Part shown: positions 34,103 to 42,120 of the stretch, one piece after another
How the letters are laid out: every line of letters starts with the position of its first letter
Numbering within the stretch: the stretch's first letter is position 1
DNA from: CAVUDO01 sp963740255
Lineage (GTDB): Bacteria > Actinomycetota > Actinomycetes > Mycobacteriales > Cryptosporangiaceae
Direction of reading: 5' to 3'
Assembly: GCA_963740255.1 (NCBI GenBank)
Contig: CAVUDO010000006.1
Location: 1 to 64,000 of the forward strand
Length of the DNA: 64,000 nucleotides
The notes under the pieces: model-generated
Database searches by the model: none
Told to the model about the DNA's origin: nothing
Seen by the model: only the letters and a program-made list of their open reading frames with translations
Position numbers and translations under genes: made by a program

Positions 34103-35614
34103 GTGCAGTCTGCTGAGATTCTGTCGGCCTACCGGGGGAAGGACCTTCGCTCGGCTGAGCGCCGCCTGTTGGCCGGGCTGCCCGCTGACACCTTGATCCG
34201 CCGGGCTGCGGCTGGGCTCGCCGCTGTGTGTGCCAGTGTGCTGCGCGAGCATAGAGGCGGAGTCAATGGTCGCCACGTCGTCCTTCTCGTCGGTAGCGGT
34301 CACAACGGCGCCGACGCGCTGCTCGCGGGCGCGCGCCTGCGGCACCGGGGCGCCAAAGTTCAGGTGCTCCTGGTCGGCGGCGGCGGGTACGAGCCAGGGC
34401 TTGCCGCTGTGAGGGCGGCCGGCGGTGCTGTCGTTGATGCCCGCACGGTGGATGGCCGGGCGGTGGCTCTGTCTGCGCTCACCACAGCCGACCTGGTTGT
34501 GGACGGCATCGTGGGCCTTGGCGGTTCCGTCGGTCTCCGGGCGCCCGCAGATGAACTGGTCGACGGCATCCCGGCCGGGGTGCCGGTGGTAGCGGTCGAT
34601 CTACCGAGCGGCGTCGATCCCGATACCGGGGAGACGCCCGGCGAGCATGTCCGTGCTGACGTGACGGTGACTTTCGGGGCGTACAAGCCGTGCCTGCTCG
34701 TGCCGCCGGCCGCTCATGCTGCCGGCCGGGTCGTCTTGGTTGACGTCGGCGCCGGAGCCGAGCTTCCCGCCGACGCGGTGGCGCAGCGGTTGACGCCACT
34801 AGGAGCGGCGATCCGGTGGCCGGTACCCCAGCGGACCGATCACAAGTACACCCGGGGCGTGCTCGGTGTGATCGCCGGCTCCGACACCTATCCCGGTGCC
34901 GCCGTTCTGGCCTGCGCAGCAGCGGTTCGGACAGGCGTCGGGGTCGTACGGTTCCGTGGCCCGCCCCGAGTAACTGACCACGTCCTGATGGCCAGGCCGG
35001 AAGTTGTCCCGGGGCTGGGCCAGGTCCAAGCGTGGCTGCTCGGGTCCGGCGTCGCGGACGATGCCGACCAGGACAGGGCCATCGAGGATGCCCTGGAGTC
35101 CGGGTCGCCTTGCGTGGTGGACGCGGGCGCGTTGGCCGCGTGCGTGCACCGTCGAGCCGCAGGGTCCAGGTCAGTTGCCGCGGACGCTGTTCTGCTCACG
35201 CCTCATGCCGGCGAACTCGCGCAAATGCTGCAGCTACTGGGCCATGCGGTGAAGCGCGACGAGGTCGAGGCTCGACCGATGCACCACGCGCTCTGGCTGG
35301 CGCGCGAGTGTGACGCCACGGTGCTGCTGAAGGGGTCGACCACGCTCGTAGCTGGCCCGACGGGCAGACTGCTCAGCCAGGACGAAGGACCGTCCTGGCT
35401 GGCAACAGCCGGGTCGGGGGACGTCCTCGCGGGCATCGCCGGGTCGCTCATGGCGGCGGGAGTGGGCGCGAAGGATGCCGGTGCGATGGCCGCGCTGGTC
35501 AGCGGTCGAGCCGGTGCGATGGTGTCTGGAGGTGGCCCGATCGCCGCCGCAGACATTGCGGACGCCGTTCCGGCTGCCGTCAAGGAACTACTACGCCTCT
35601 TGAGGGTTGCTTGA
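34103..35614 (+). CDS. nnrD: bifunctional NAD(P)H-hydrate epimerase/dehydratase
   Basis: 503 aa. The N-terminal YjeF_N domain has VVLLVGSGHNGADALLAGAR and VDLPSGVDPDTGE (epimerase). The C-terminal ribokinase-like domain has LLTPHAGELAQML, VLLKGSTTLVAGP and ATAGSGDVLAGIAGSL (ADP-dependent dehydratase). It repairs hydrated NADH and NADPH. The epimerase loop reads GSGHNGAD where many relatives have GxGNNGGD. The GTG at 34103 is used. The GC level is a little lower than that of its neighbours. Confidence 0.9.
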   Translation: MQSAEILSAYRGKDLRSAERRLLAGLPADTLIRRAAAGLAAVCASVLREHRGGVNGRHVVLLVGSGHNGADALLAGARLRHRGAKVQVLLVGGGGYEPGLAAVRAAGGAVVDARTVDGRAVALSALTTADLVVDGIVGLGGSVGLRAPADELVDGIPAGVPVVAVDLPSGVDPDTGETPGEHVRADVTVTFGAYKPCLLVPPAAHAAGRVVLVDVGAGAELPADAVAQRLTPLGAAIRWPVPQRTDHKYTRGVLGVIAGSDTYPGAAVLACAAAVRTGVGVVRFRGPPRVTDHVLMARPEVVPGLGQVQAWLLGSGVADDADQDRAIEDALESGSPCVVDAGALAACVHRRAAGSRSVAADAVLLTPHAGELAQMLQLLGHAVKRDEVEARPMHHALWLARECDATVLLKGSTTLVAGPTGRLLSQDEGPSWLATAGSGDVLAGIAGSLMAAGVGAKDAGAMAALVSGRAGAMVSGGGPIAAADIADAVPAAVKELLRLLRVA

Positions 35615-35634
35615 CCGTGTACAGGTCTGCGGAG

Positions 35635-36803
35635 CTATGCGGTGAGGAGGCCGACTCGACGGGCAAGGGCCTGGACATGCGACCGAGCCCGCGCCCTGTC
35701 ACGGTGGAGCAGCTCCCGCAGCAGTTCTTGTACGAGCCCTGATGCGCGCACCTCATCGCTTGATATTTGCTCGGCGTCCAGGAGAACGAGGATGGCGGCT
35801 TCGTCCTCGCCGCGTTGGACGAAACCACGGGCGGTGTCGATCAGCACCCGAGCCCGGCGTTCCAGGCTTGGCACGTCGTCGACGTTGAGCCGGGACGCGT
35901 ACTCGACGACGTCGTCGGCGCGTCCGAGTTCGGCATGTACCGCCAGCCCGTGGATGTCGACGTTGCCGGGCCCGAAAGCGGTCCATGGGTGGTAACGCGC
36001 GCCGAGGGTTCGTGCGGCTTCGCCAGCGACCCGGTGGAGTGCCCAGGCGCGGCCGTCTTCGTCGGACTGCGCGGCGCTGATGGCTGCGGCGAGATGCAGC
36101 ATGCCGTAGTCGGCCAACAGATCCGGTTCGGGTTCGCTGGTGTTGATGTGGGCTCTGAGTTCGTCCGCGGCGGCGAGGCAGAGCCTCGTCGCCTCGTCCT
36201 GTTGGCCCGCGCGGCGGTACGCCGCGGAGAGCGCCCACGCTCCGAGAGCGATCAGATGTGGATCGTCGGCCTCGCGGGCGGCGTTCATAGCCCGGTCAGC
36301 CGCGATCCAGGCCAGCTCCCCCTCGGGGATGTGATGCAGCCACTGGCGGGTGATCTGGTAGGCGCCGGCAAGGCTCCGCGCGCCCGCTCTCCGGTCTGAC
36401 GCCGCCCGGTATGTTGCCGTCGCGTCGTTGAGCAGGCTGGGCAGGATCTCGCCGAGGATGGTGTGCGCATTCGGTGATCCGTGCCAAATCGCCCAAGCAT
36501 CAGAGACTCGTGTGTTGACGTCATCGAGAGAGGTCGTCGGACCGGGCGGCGAGGACGGCACGGCTGCACGCATGATGACCGCGCGGACGGCCGCCACCGC
36601 TTCTCCACGAGGGCGTGCGCCGGGCGTAAGAACGTCCACAGGCCGCCCGATGAGGTCCTCAACGGTGCAGCCGACGACCGCTGCGATTCGCAAGAGGTCA
36701 GTGAGGCGGTCAGCGTGGCGTCTGCCCTGCTCCACGGCCGAGATCCACTGCACCAATCAGCACATTCGGATAGGCGCAGGCCACGGCGCGCGCCACAGGC
36801 CAC
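35635..36803 (-). pseudogene. XRE-type HTH regulator with TPR-like domain, HTH disrupted
   Basis: The body (NAHTILGEILPSLLNDATAT, YQITRQWLHHIPEGELAWIA, DEATRLCLAAADELRAHINT) is a tetratricopeptide-like helical domain of about 330 residues, well preserved. The HTH is split. ARRGLRLSECAD is read in one frame from a GTG at 36803. QWISAVEQGRRHADRLTDLL is read in another from about 36750, so part of the recognition-helix region and the frame are lost. It is divergent from the second resolvase-like gene, as the Scr1 gene is in copy A. If translation starts at the in-frame GTG at 36756 the protein lacks most of its HTH. Confidence 0.65.
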
Positions 36804-36950
36804 CAGCCCTGTGACGGTGGCCGAACGGCAGTCGCCAGAGCCCACGGCCGCCGCACTGCCGTCGCGGCGTTGGTGCCGGGTCTACCCCACGCCACCGTCA
36901 AGTACTGCCGTGCTCCGGCCGGTTCGGCCTCGCGATGATCGGGGGACGCC

Positions 36951-37265
36951 GTGACGACCGTCGTCGTCGGGTACGTGCGGCCGACGCCGGACGAACGGCC
37001 GGGTGCGGCGGACGGGGCGATCATCGGCTACGCCACTCGCCACGACTTCGCGATGAAGCGCATCCACCGCGACGACCCGGCCGAGCCCGGCCGCCCTGGG
37101 TTCCTGGCAGTGCTCGACGACCTTCGTGAGGGCCGAGCCACCGGGGTCCTCGTCGCCTCCGCCGACCACCTCTCGCCGGTTCCGCAGGTGCAGGACACGC
37201 TCGTGCAGCTGGTTAAGGATGCCGGTGGTGATCTGTACCTGGCCGACTCAGAACCTCCCCACTGA
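36951..37265 (+). CDS. degenerate serine-resolvase-like domain protein, copy B
   Basis: 104 aa from a GTG. It aligns along its length with copy A (2795-3250): VVGYVRP, AADGAIIGYATRHDFAMKRI, RDDPAEPGRPGFLAVLDDLR and LVASADHL. The catalytic serine position reads Pro-Thr and the DR arginine is His. It ends at DSEPPH, where copy A continues for about 45 residues. The missing part (RLGRVVDLGVLP) is found at the start of the next gene instead, so the module boundary has moved between copies. Confidence 0.65.
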   Translation: MTTVVVGYVRPTPDERPGAADGAIIGYATRHDFAMKRIHRDDPAEPGRPGFLAVLDDLREGRATGVLVASADHLSPVPQVQDTLVQLVKDAGGDLYLADSEPPH

Positions 37266-37302
37266 GCCGCCGGTCCGTTGACAACCCGGGTGCGCCGGCA
37301 CC

Positions 37303-37815
37303 GTGGGACCGATGAGCCCACGGCTGGGGCGGGTGGTCGACCTCGGAGTCCTGCCCCCCGCTTCGGCCGTGCCCAAGGAGTACCGCGTGACCGGGCCGGA
37401 CCCCGAGGACTCCGGCTTCGCCGCCGCTGACCTCCCGGCGGGTTGGACCGCGATCCGACAACGCGCTAACACCTGGTGGCTGTTCCACCGCGGGGAGTAC
37501 GCGGGCGAGCTGACCCGATCCCTGGTCGGGGAATGGCGAACGTGCTTGCCAGGAGAACATTTGCCCCGACCGTCGACCTATCCCACCCCCGCCGAGGCCG
37601 TCGCCGGTCTGCTGCGCCTCGCACCCCGACCGACCAGGAGGCCGAGCCCGTACCCGCGCTCCCGCCTACGGGAACGGCCCGCGGCATCCGATCCGGTCAG
37701 CCCGCCGCCCCGCCCGGTCCTGAGCTCCTACACCTGGCAACTCGGCCGCACCGCGCCGCGTAGCCCGACCAAGCCGCGTACACACGCCCGGCCCGCCGAC
37801 CGAGAGGAAGACTGA
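37303..37815 (+). CDS. conserved small protein of the resolvase-like module, copy B
   Basis: 170 aa (GTG at 37303, alternative ATG at 37312). It is homologous to 2355-2798 through LPAGWTAIR, W-x-L-F-H-RGEYAGELTRSL, VGEWRTCLPGEHLPRPS and YPTPAEAVAGLLRL. The N-terminal RLGRVVDLGVLP corresponds to the C-terminal tail of the resolvase-like protein in copy A. The C-terminus is rich in Arg and Pro. Unknown function. Confidence 0.68.
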   Translation: MGPMSPRLGRVVDLGVLPPASAVPKEYRVTGPDPEDSGFAAADLPAGWTAIRQRANTWWLFHRGEYAGELTRSLVGEWRTCLPGEHLPRPSTYPTPAEAVAGLLRLAPRPTRRPSPYPRSRLRERPAASDPVSPPPRPVLSSYTWQLGRTAPRSPTKPRTHARPADREED

Positions 37816-37956
37816 TGTACACCGAAGGTGGGCAGAGCCGAGTTCGTTGGACCCCCGCATCCACGCGACCGACGCCACCGTTTCCGCCGCCGCGCAGCCC
37901 GGATCGACTGGGCTGAGTCCGGCTCGCTCCTAGAGCGTGGAGCGCGCCGAGCCTGA
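37815..37956 (+). pseudogene. degenerate third gene of the resolvase-like module, copy B
   Basis: An ATG overlaps the TGA of the preceding gene (TGATG) but opens a frame of only 33 codons. In shifted frames RIHATDATVSAAA and then ARIDWAESGSLLERGARRA match the 69-aa protein of copy A (ARIDWCESG core). The gene therefore appears frameshifted here, with the cysteine replaced by alanine. Confidence 0.45.
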
Positions 37957-38044
37957 CCGCTATCACCCAGCCACCGCAGTCCCGCCGACCGAGCGATCCT
38001 CGACCACGCCGACCACGCCGACCACGCCGACCACGGAGACACGT

Positions 38045-38080
38045 CGCAGGGCCGTCACCCGGGCGGGTGGCGGCCCTGCG
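38045..38080. terminator. hairpin
   Basis: CGCAGGGCCGTCACCCG pairs with the GGGTGGCGGCCCTGCG arm around a short GGC loop. It lies 17 bp beyond the stop of the minus-strand DUF5324-like gene. A short ACCACGCCG tandem repeat precedes it at about 38007-38037. Confidence 0.65.
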
Positions 38081-38097
38081 TCGTGCGTTGCCTCAGG

Positions 38098-39075
38098 TCA
38101 GGCGTGGCGGCCGTTCTGGTCCGCGGCGCTCGCGGCCTTGTCCGCCACCGCGTCGGCGGCCTCGGCCGTGCTGGCCTTGGTGCGGCGGGCGGCGCGCCCG
38201 GTCCGCTCCTTGACGCCTTCCGCGGCGTGGGCGGTCTTGTCGGCCACCGTGTCGGCCGCATTGGCCGTCAGCTCGGCGGCCGTGTCGGCCCGCTTCGCGA
38301 CGGTGGTGGCGGCCCTGGCAGCCTTCTCGGCCACCTTGTCCGCCACCGCGGCGGTGGTGCCGGCGACCTTGTCGGCGACCCGGGAGGTCTTGTCGGCGGC
38401 GGTGTCGGCGGCCGTGGCCACCTTGTCCTTCACGGTGCCCGCCCCACCGGCGACGGCGTCGGACGCCTTCGCGCGGTAGTCCTCGTCGACCTCGTACTCT
38501 TCCCACTCCGGCTGCCGGGAACGCTTGACGACCAACGCGGTGGCGACCCCGGCCGCGGTGCCCAGCGCGAGCGCGCCGAACATCCAGGGCCAGCGGCGAC
38601 GCCGTTCACCCCGCAGCGCCATCGCGGTCTCCTGCGCGCGACGCCTGGCCTCCCGGCGGGAACCGCGGGTGCTCTTCTCGACCCGCTTCGCGGTCTTGCC
38701 GACGTGCTTGGCGGCCTTCCTGGCCTTCTTGCGCGACGTGCCCTGGGCCTCGACCGCGGCGGCCACCAGCGGTGCCAGCGACACGAGCACCGAGTCCACG
38801 GCCGGCCTCACCGCCGTCCTGGCGCTGTCGACGGCGTGCTCGACCCGCGGCGCGAGGGCGTCCCGGGCCGACTCCACCCGGGGCGACAGGGCGTCCCGGG
38901 CGTTGCCGATCGCCGGCAGCACCGCGTCGCGCGCCGCGCCGGCGGTCGCCACGGCGGCCTCGCGGAGGTGACTCACTCCCGCTCCCACCTCCGCGCCGAT
39001 CTCCTTGGCCTTCGACGACGAGGTGTCGAGCGCCCGCTCGATCGTCGCGGAAGTGCTCTTGCGACGGAACAACAT
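38098..39075 (-). CDS. DUF5324-like coiled protein with one membrane segment
   Basis: 325 aa. Long amphipathic Ala/Arg/Lys-rich helices (for example DALSPRVESARDALAPRVEH) flank a basic stretch and a single transmembrane segment (WMFGALALGTAAGVATALVV). The rest is a repetitive Ala/Asp/Lys helix (ADTAADKTSRVADKVAG). The composition and place beside the peptidyl-prolyl isomerase match the DUF5324 proteins of actinomycetes. The ATG at 39075 gives MLFRRKS. Function unknown, perhaps envelope-associated. Confidence 0.7.
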   Translation of the reverse strand: MLFRRKSTSATIERALDTSSSKAKEIGAEVGAGVSHLREAAVATAGAARDAVLPAIGNARDALSPRVESARDALAPRVEHAVDSARTAVRPAVDSVLVSLAPLVAAAVEAQGTSRKKARKAAKHVGKTAKRVEKSTRGSRREARRRAQETAMALRGERRRRWPWMFGALALGTAAGVATALVVKRSRQPEWEEYEVDEDYRAKASDAVAGGAGTVKDKVATAADTAADKTSRVADKVAGTTAAVADKVAEKAARAATTVAKRADTAAELTANAADTVADKTAHAAEGVKERTGRAARRTKASTAEAADAVADKAASAADQNGRHA

Positions 39076-39182
39076 CTCTGGAGCCCCCTCTACTGGGATT
39101 GATGTCCACATCCTGCCTTTTTCTCCGGTCCCAGACCAGCGTGACAGGATGAGCGGAACACGACTGAGAGAGGGAGTACCCC

Positions 39183-39713
39183 GTGGCCGACCATCTTTAT
39201 GCCACCTTGACGACGAATTTTGGCCCGATCACGATCGAGCTGTTCGAGAACCACGCCCCGAAGACCGTCGCGAACTTCACCGAACTCGCCGAGGGCAAGC
39301 GCGAGTGGACCAACCCGGTCAGCCGGGAGAAGAGCGCGAGCAGGCTCTACGACGGCACGATCTTCCACCGGATCATCAGCGGTTTCATGATCCAGGGCGG
39401 CGATCCGCTGGGGAACGGCACCGGCGGTCCGGGCTACAAGTTCGGCGACGAGTTCCACCCCGAGCTGCACTTCGACCGGCCCTACCTGCTGGCGATGGCC
39501 AACGCCGGCCCGGGCACCAACGGCTCGCAGTTCTTCATCACCCTCGGCCCCACCCCCCACCTGAACAACAAGCACACGATCTTCGGCGAGGTCGCCGACG
39601 AGGACAGCCGCAAGGTCGCCGCCGCCATCGGGGCGACGCCCACCAGCCCGCGGGACCGCCCGCTCGACGACGTCACCCTCCAGAGTGTCACGATCGAGCG
39701 CCGCCCGGCCTGA
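39183..39713 (+). CDS. ppiA: cyclophilin-type peptidyl-prolyl cis-trans isomerase
   Basis: 176 aa. FHRIISGFMIQGGDPLGNGT, the AMANAGPGTNGSQFFITL segment and LNNKHTIFGEV are the active-site strands of cyclophilins. There is no signal peptide, so it is cytosolic. The position next to the rhomboid, crgA and pknB block is the usual one in actinobacteria near the replication origin. Confidence 0.95.
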   Translation: MADHLYATLTTNFGPITIELFENHAPKTVANFTELAEGKREWTNPVSREKSASRLYDGTIFHRIISGFMIQGGDPLGNGTGGPGYKFGDEFHPELHFDRPYLLAMANAGPGTNGSQFFITLGPTPHLNNKHTIFGEVADEDSRKVAAAIGATPTSPRDRPLDDVTLQSVTIERRPA

Positions 39714-39722
39714 GCGGAGTTC

Positions 39723-39762
39723 GGAAGGCTCCCTCCCGCGTCGCGGGCAGGGAGCCTTCCGC
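39723..39762 (+). terminator. hairpin after ppiA
   Basis: CGGAAGGCTCCCT pairs with AGGGAGCCTTCCG, with an inner CCCGCG/CGCGGG stem. It starts 10 bp after the stop codon, without a T tract. Confidence 0.7.
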
Positions 39763-39856
39763 TGCCCGGCGCCGTTGAGAGGGTGGGCGCGCCGTGCGGC
39801 GCGGTGCGTGGATCGCGGATGATGGAGCGCACGACGAACGACGAAGTGAGGACAGC

Positions 39857-40786
39857 GTGACCGAGGAGAGCAGACCGGCGACGGCACCGACCACGTGCTA
39901 CCGGCATCCCCAGCGCGAAACCGGGGTCTCGTGCACCCGGTGCGGCCAGCCGATCTGTCCGGACTGCATGAACGCCGCGTCGGTCGGCTTCCAGTGCCCG
40001 GACTGCGTGCGCGCGGGCAGCCAGGGTGTCCGAACGGGACGGACGGTCTTCGGCGGGGGCGTCGAGGGCGAGCGCGGCACCGTGACCAAGGTGCTGATCG
40101 GGGTGAACGTCGCCGCCTGGCTGTTCACCCTGGTCGCCGCGGTGGTGGCGGGCGACGTGTCGATCGCGCAGCTCGGGCAGCTGGTCGCGACCGGCGGATC
40201 CACCGGCGTCACCGAGTGGGGTGCGGCCCTGCCGTTCGCCCAGTGCGGCGGCGAACTCTGCGGCATCGGCGCGGGCGAGTTCTACCGCCTGGTCACCGCC
40301 GACTTCCTGCACTACGGGCTCATCCACATCGGCTTCAACATGTACGCGCTCTGGCTGTTCGGCCGGGAGTGCGAGCGGCTGCTCGGCCGGTGGCGGTTCC
40401 TCGCGCTCTACCTGCTGACGGGCGTCGGCGGCTCGGTGGCCGTCTACCTGTTCGGGGCGACCAACGTGGGTTCGGCGGGTGCGTCGGCGTCGATCTTCGG
40501 GCTGCTCGGCGCGCTGTTCTTCTTCTTCCGGCGGCTGAAGCTGGACATGCGCGGACTGACCTTCATGATCGTGATCAACTTCGGCCTCGGCTTCTTCATC
40601 CCCAACATCAGCATCCTGGGGCACCTCGGCGGCCTGGTGGTGGGTGCGTTGATCGGGGCGCTGCTCGCCTACGCCCCGCAGGGGCCGTACCGCACGGTGA
40701 TCCAGATCAACGGCATGGCCGCGATGACCGCGCTGCTCCTCGGCCTGGTCGTCGTCCGGACCGCCCAGTTCGGAGCGCTCTTCTAG
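39857..40786 (+). CDS. rhomboid-family intramembrane serine protease with zinc-binding N-terminus
   Basis: 309 aa. The N-terminus has a B-box-like zinc site (CYRHP, SCTRCGQPICPDCM, FQCPDC). The six-helix rhomboid core follows, with the catalytic serine in GSAGASASIFGL and the histidine in ILGHLGGLVVG. GTGAGG five bases upstream supports the GTG at 39857. The loop LPFAQCGGELCGIGAGEFYR is typical of the actinobacterial group. Confidence 0.92.
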   Translation: MTEESRPATAPTTCYRHPQRETGVSCTRCGQPICPDCMNAASVGFQCPDCVRAGSQGVRTGRTVFGGGVEGERGTVTKVLIGVNVAAWLFTLVAAVVAGDVSIAQLGQLVATGGSTGVTEWGAALPFAQCGGELCGIGAGEFYRLVTADFLHYGLIHIGFNMYALWLFGRECERLLGRWRFLALYLLTGVGGSVAVYLFGATNVGSAGASASIFGLLGALFFFFRRLKLDMRGLTFMIVINFGLGFFIPNISILGHLGGLVVGALIGALLAYAPQGPYRTVIQINGMAAMTALLLGLVVVRTAQFGALF

Positions 40787-40793
40787 CCGAAAC

Positions 40794-40821
40794 TGCATGC
40801 ATGCCTGCTAGCATGCATGCA
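40794..40821. promoter_or_regulatory. 11-bp perfect palindrome at the toxin-antitoxin start
   Basis: TGCATGCATGC-CTGCTA-GCATGCATGCA is a perfect inverted repeat. Its last base is the A of the antitoxin ATG, so a bound repressor would cover the start of a probably leaderless message. Confidence 0.7.
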
Positions 40822-41117
40822 TGGCCCAGGTCACGTGGCGTGCGCCGGACGCGTTGGTCGAACGCGTCCGGCAGGTTGCGGTACGCGAGGGCACGAGCAT
40901 TAACGACTACCTCAGCCGCGTGCTGGACGCCGCGACCGATCCGGCGCTCGCGGGCAGCGAGCCACAACGGATCAGGGAACGCCTGGCCCGAGCCGGGCTG
41001 TTGGCTCCGACGGGCCCCCCGCGGGCCCGGCCCGACGCGGACGCGCTTGCCCAGGCCCGGGCCCGGGCCGGGCAGGGCACCGAGCTTGCCGACCTGGTCG
41101 TCCACGATCGCGAGTGA
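40821..41117 (+). CDS. ribbon-helix-helix-like antitoxin
   Basis: 98 aa. VTWRAPDALVERVRQVAVRE, then GTSINDYLSRVLDAAT, fits the ribbon-helix-helix DNA-binding fold of VapB/CopG-type antitoxins. The remaining tail would bind the toxin. The start codon overlaps the palindrome and no ribosome binding site precedes it. It overlaps the toxin gene by 4 bp (GTGA). Confidence 0.82.
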   Translation: MAQVTWRAPDALVERVRQVAVREGTSINDYLSRVLDAATDPALAGSEPQRIRERLARAGLLAPTGPPRARPDADALAQARARAGQGTELADLVVHDRE

Positions 41118-41548
41118 GCGCGTTCGCCGACTCGTCGGCGCTGGTGAAGCTCTACGCCGACGAGGCCGGGCACGAGCCGGTCCGTGCCCTGCACGTCCTG
41201 GTGGTCTCGGCCCTCGCAAGGGTCGAGGTGCCGGCGGCGATCTGGCGGAAACAGCGGCTCGGCGAGCTCGATGCCGCGGACACCGCGTTGCTCGTGGCTG
41301 CCTTCGAGGCTGACTACCTCGGCACCGACGACGAGCCCCCGCGCTTCGCCGTCGTCATCCCGGACGCCCCGGTGCTGGACGCGGCCGCCCGTCTCGCGGG
41401 CGTCCACGGCCTCCGGGCGTACGACGCCGTGCAGCTTGCCACCGCGCTGGCTGTTGTCGCGGTCGAGCCCGACTGCCGCACCTTCGCGGCGTTCGACCGG
41501 CAACTGCGCACGGCAGCGGCCGCGGAGCGCCTCGTCCCGTTCCCCTGA
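41114..41548 (+). CDS. PIN-domain toxin (VapC-like)
   Basis: 144 aa. AFADSSALVKLY at the start, SALARVEVPAAIWR, and GLRAYDAVQLATAL with CRTFAAFDRQL at the end supply the acidic residues of PIN-domain ribonucleases. The GTG start overlaps the antitoxin stop. It is a second, unrelated VapBC-like system in this window. Confidence 0.9.
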   Translation: MSAFADSSALVKLYADEAGHEPVRALHVLVVSALARVEVPAAIWRKQRLGELDAADTALLVAAFEADYLGTDDEPPRFAVVIPDAPVLDAAARLAGVHGLRAYDAVQLATALAVVAVEPDCRTFAAFDRQLRTAAAAERLVPFP

Positions 41549-41567
41549 CCCGGCCCTTCACGGAGCC

Positions 41568-41972
41568 TCACTCGGGGGAACGGAGCGCGTTGAGCGTCTC
41601 GGCGACCTCGGCGGGGTGCACGCCGAGGTCGCCCTGGGCGAGGAAGTAGAGCGCTTCGCCCGCGTCGATCTCCAGCAGGGCCGACCGCGACAGCAGGCGC
41701 TGGCGTTCGTCCACCCGGACGCGTTCGACCTCGGTCCACGGCACCCGGTGCCGGCCCGCGAAGCCGCGCACGACGGTGACGCCCTCGGTGTCGGCGGCGA
41801 GGCGGACGGGCACGACGACGTCCCGGAGCGCGAACGCGCCCACCCCGAGCGCGGCCACCAGCGTCAACGTCCACTCGACCACGTCGTCGGCGAAGAGGAT
41901 CCCCAGCAGCAGGAACGCCGACGCCACGCCGATCTTCCACGCGGCCATCGCCCTCGGCACTCTCCATTCCAC
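41568..41972 (-). CDS. PH-domain (bPH-like) membrane-associated protein
   Basis: 134 aa from a GTG at 41972. Two closely spaced hydrophobic helices (IGVASAFLLLGILFA, LTLVAALGVGAFALR) are followed by a domain (DTEGVTVVRGFAGRHRVPWT, EVERVRVDERQRLLS) typical of small actinobacterial PH-domain proteins. Convergent with the VapC-like gene 20 bp away. Function unknown. Confidence 0.75.
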   Translation of the reverse strand: MEWRVPRAMAAWKIGVASAFLLLGILFADDVVEWTLTLVAALGVGAFALRDVVVPVRLAADTEGVTVVRGFAGRHRVPWTEVERVRVDERQRLLSRSALLEIDAGEALYFLAQGDLGVHPAEVAETLNALRSPE

Positions 41973-42088
41973 GCCGGCAGCCTGGCACACGCCAGTCCGC
42001 GGCGGGACCTGCGACCCTCAGGACGGCGGCGGCGGCCGGCTCGGCCCGCCGTCCGGCGGCCTGTCCGGCTACCATCGAGGCAGGCGGT

Positions 42089-42104
42089 GTTACCAGCGGG
42101 TAAC
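42089..42104. promoter_or_regulatory. inverted repeat operator upstream of thiolase
   Basis: GTTACC-AGCG-GGTAAC is a perfect 6-bp inverted repeat ending just before the ribosome binding site. The form resembles operators of TetR-type fatty-acid regulators. It differs from the AACGATCGTT sites, so a different regulator is implied. Confidence 0.6.
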
Positions 42105-42120
42105 CTGAGGAGTGTCAACC

